Assembly (NCBI GenBank): GCA_014378345.1
Contig: JACMNW010000334.1
Location: 1-7,355 of the forward strand
Source of the DNA: Pseudorhodobacter sp.
Lineage (GTDB): Bacteria > Pseudomonadota > Alphaproteobacteria > Rhodobacterales > Rhodobacteraceae
Reading direction: 5' to 3'
DNA length: 7,355 nt
The notes beneath the pieces are model-generated. The model did no database searches and was not told the origin of the DNA. It was given only the letters and a program-made list of their open reading frames with translations. The first letter of the stretch is position 1; every line of letters starts with the position of its first letter. A program made the position numbers and the translations under genes. Below are positions 5,857-7,355 of the stretch, piece by piece.

Positions 5857-7355
5857 CTAAAGCCGGGCGGCCAGCCGGGCGCCTTGGTCTATTGCACGCT
5901 TGGCGTCCAATTCCGATGCTACATCGGCGCCCCCAATCACATGATGCGCGATGTTTGCAGCCGTCAGGGCATCCGCCAAACTGCGTTCCGGTATCTGACC
6001 CGCACACAGAACCACCGTATCAACCGCTATCAATTCTGGCCGCTCGCGCCCGGCACCGTGGCTGATGCTAAGGCCAGCTTCACTGATCGCCTCATAATAC
6101 ACGCCACCCAGCATTTTGACGCCCCTCATCGCCAGCGCTGCGCGGTGGATCCAACCCGTGGTTTTGCCCAAGCCCCGCCCCGGCTTTTCTGCTTTGCGTT
6201 GCAATAGCCAAACCTGTCTTGCTGGCGCGTCTGGCGCGGGGCCCGCTTCGGCCAAGCCACCCGGGGTAACTGCGGGATCACCCACGCCCCATTCTCGCCG
6301 CCAAAGACCCACGTCTTCCGTAGGGCTTACACCGGAATGCACCAGATATTCCGCCACATCAAAACCAATGCCGCCAGCCCCCACAATGGCCACAGATTTG
6401 CCAACCGGCGCGCCATTCAGCACGTCGATATAGCTGATCGCCCACTCCTGCCCCGGAATGCCCGGATCGCGCGGCGCAACACCTGTTGCCACCACAATCT
6501 CATCAAACCCGCGCAAATCATCGACCCGTGCTGCGGCACCAAGCCGAACCTCAACCCCGGTGCCAGAAACCACCGTTTCAAACCACTGCACCAGCCCGTG
6601 AAATTCCTCTTTTCCAGGCACTTGCCGCGCCAGGTTCAACTGGCCACCCAAAGCCTGCGCTTTGTCAAACAGCACCACTTTGTGGCCACGCCCCGCTGCC
6701 ACCATGGCGCAGATCATGCCGGCAGGGCCTGCACCCACAACTGCAATCCGCTTGGGCGCATCGGTGGGCGTGTAAACAAGCGCCGTCTCGTTGCAGGCTT
6801 GCGGGTTTACCAGACAGCTTGCCACTTTGCCACTGAAGGTATGGTCCAGACAGGCCTGATTACACGCGATGCAAGGTGCTATTTCCGCAGCCCGCCCGGT
6901 TGCCGCCTTGCGCACGAAATCGGGGTCCGCCAGAAGCGGCCGCGCCATCGACACCATGTCGGCCAAGCCGTCAGCCAAAATGCCCTCACCCACCTCTGCC
7001 GTATTGATCCGGTTTGACGCGATTACCGGAATGCCCACATAGGGCCTGAGCCGCCCGGTCAAATGCACAAAAGCCGCGCGCGGCACGGATGTGGCTATCG
7101 TCGGCACCCGCGCCTCGTGCCAGCCGATCCCGGTGTTCAGAATCGTGGCTCCCGCCGCTTCAATCGCTTGGGCAAGCAATATAACCTCATCCCAACTTGA
7201 CCCATCGGGCACCAGATCAATCAAACTGATCCGGTATATCAGGATGAAATGTGCACCCACCGCAGCACGAACGCGGGCCACCACCTCGACCGGCAACCGC
7301 ATCCTGTTGGCATAATCGCCGCCCCACCGATCATCCCGGCGGTTGACATGGGTCA
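5857..7355 (-). CDS. fadH: NADPH-dependent 2,4-dienoyl-CoA reductase (5' end outside window)
   Basis: Reduces the 2,4-dienoyl-CoA intermediates arising in beta-oxidation of unsaturated fatty acids; cytosolic FAD/FMN/4Fe-4S flavoprotein. 498 residues are visible to the TAG stop; the frame stays open to the right edge, and about 180 N-terminal residues of a roughly 670-residue enzyme are missing. An internal ATG at 7302 is not the start, since RWGGDYANR before it matches the family. Seen in order: the end of the Old-Yellow-Enzyme TIM barrel with GWHEARVPT, whose His matches the catalytic His252 of E. coli FadH; the iron-sulfur cysteines CIACNQAC...C in the C-x2-C-x3-C-x11-C pattern (codons at 6871, 6862, 6850, 6814); the FAD dinucleotide motif VVGAGPAGM; the NADPH motif VGAGGIGFDVAEYL; and the family C-terminus VIGGADVASELDAKRAI. 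All key residues are present, so it should be active. It converges on the EF-hand gene and shares no operon within the window. Confidence 0.96.
   Translation of the reverse strand, partial: THVNRRDDRWGGDYANRMRLPVEVVARVRAAVGAHFILIYRISLIDLVPDGSSWDEVILLAQAIEAAGATILNTGIGWHEARVPTIATSVPRAAFVHLTGRLRPYVGIPVIASNRINTAEVGEGILADGLADMVSMARPLLADPDFVRKAATGRAAEIAPCIACNQACLDHTFSGKVASCLVNPQACNETALVYTPTDAPKRIAVVGAGPAGMICAMVAAGRGHKVVLFDKAQALGGQLNLARQVPGKEEFHGLVQWFETVVSGTGVEVRLGAAARVDDLRGFDEIVVATGVAPRDPGIPGQEWAISYIDVLNGAPVGKSVAIVGAGGIGFDVAEYLVHSGVSPTEDVGLWRREWGVGDPAVTPGGLAEAGPAPDAPARQVWLLQRKAEKPGRGLGKTTGWIHRAALAMRGVKMLGGVYYEAISEAGLSISHGAGRERPELIAVDTVVLCAGQIPERSLADALTAANIAHHVIGGADVASELDAKRAIDQGARLAARL

Noticed and set aside
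1..7355. Search for a defence, mobile or other novel multi-gene system
   Set aside because: I saw no integrase, transposase, toxin-antitoxin pair, repeat array or direct-repeat boundary; all major genes belong to common chromosomal families.

Overview
The window looks like chromosomal DNA from an alphaproteobacterium of the Rhodobacterales (Roseobacter/Rhodobacter type). I infer this from the high GC content, the closeness of the Map, LysR and FadH proteins to sequences I know from that order, and the gene set itself. It is ordinary, densely coding DNA. I see no rRNA or tRNA gene, mobile element, CRISPR array or phage gene.

Layout from left to right. Positions 1-868 (minus) hold most of a membrane-anchored alpha/beta hydrolase that runs off the left edge. 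It is the downstream partner of map (865-1683, minus), type I methionine aminopeptidase; the two overlap by four bases (GTGA). A 175-base divergent spacer follows. Then comes a plus-strand set: a single-domain CinA/MoaB-fold protein (1859-2584), a GNAT acetyltransferase (2581-3291, ATGA overlap) and a secreted OmpA-family protein (GTG start at 3314, end 4282). This set converges on a LysR-type regulator (4316-5221, minus).

Positions 5222-5569 carry no convincing gene, only short inverted repeats and an AT-rich stretch. They lead into a small secreted EF-hand protein (5570-5821, plus). A GC-rich hairpin separates that gene from the convergent fadH (5857 to beyond the right edge, minus), the iron-sulfur flavoprotein 2,4-dienoyl-CoA reductase.

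The genes fall into separate housekeeping units: N-terminal protein maturation (map), a possible nucleotide/cofactor and acetylation unit linked to an envelope protein, a local regulator of unknown target, a putative periplasmic calcium binder and unsaturated fatty-acid beta-oxidation. I see no clear new multi-gene system. The points most worth a second look are the two tightly coupled gene pairs, the uncharacterised N-terminal domain of the OmpA-like protein, the anchored hydrolase with Glu in the usual acid position, and the EF-hand miniprotein with its long leader region.
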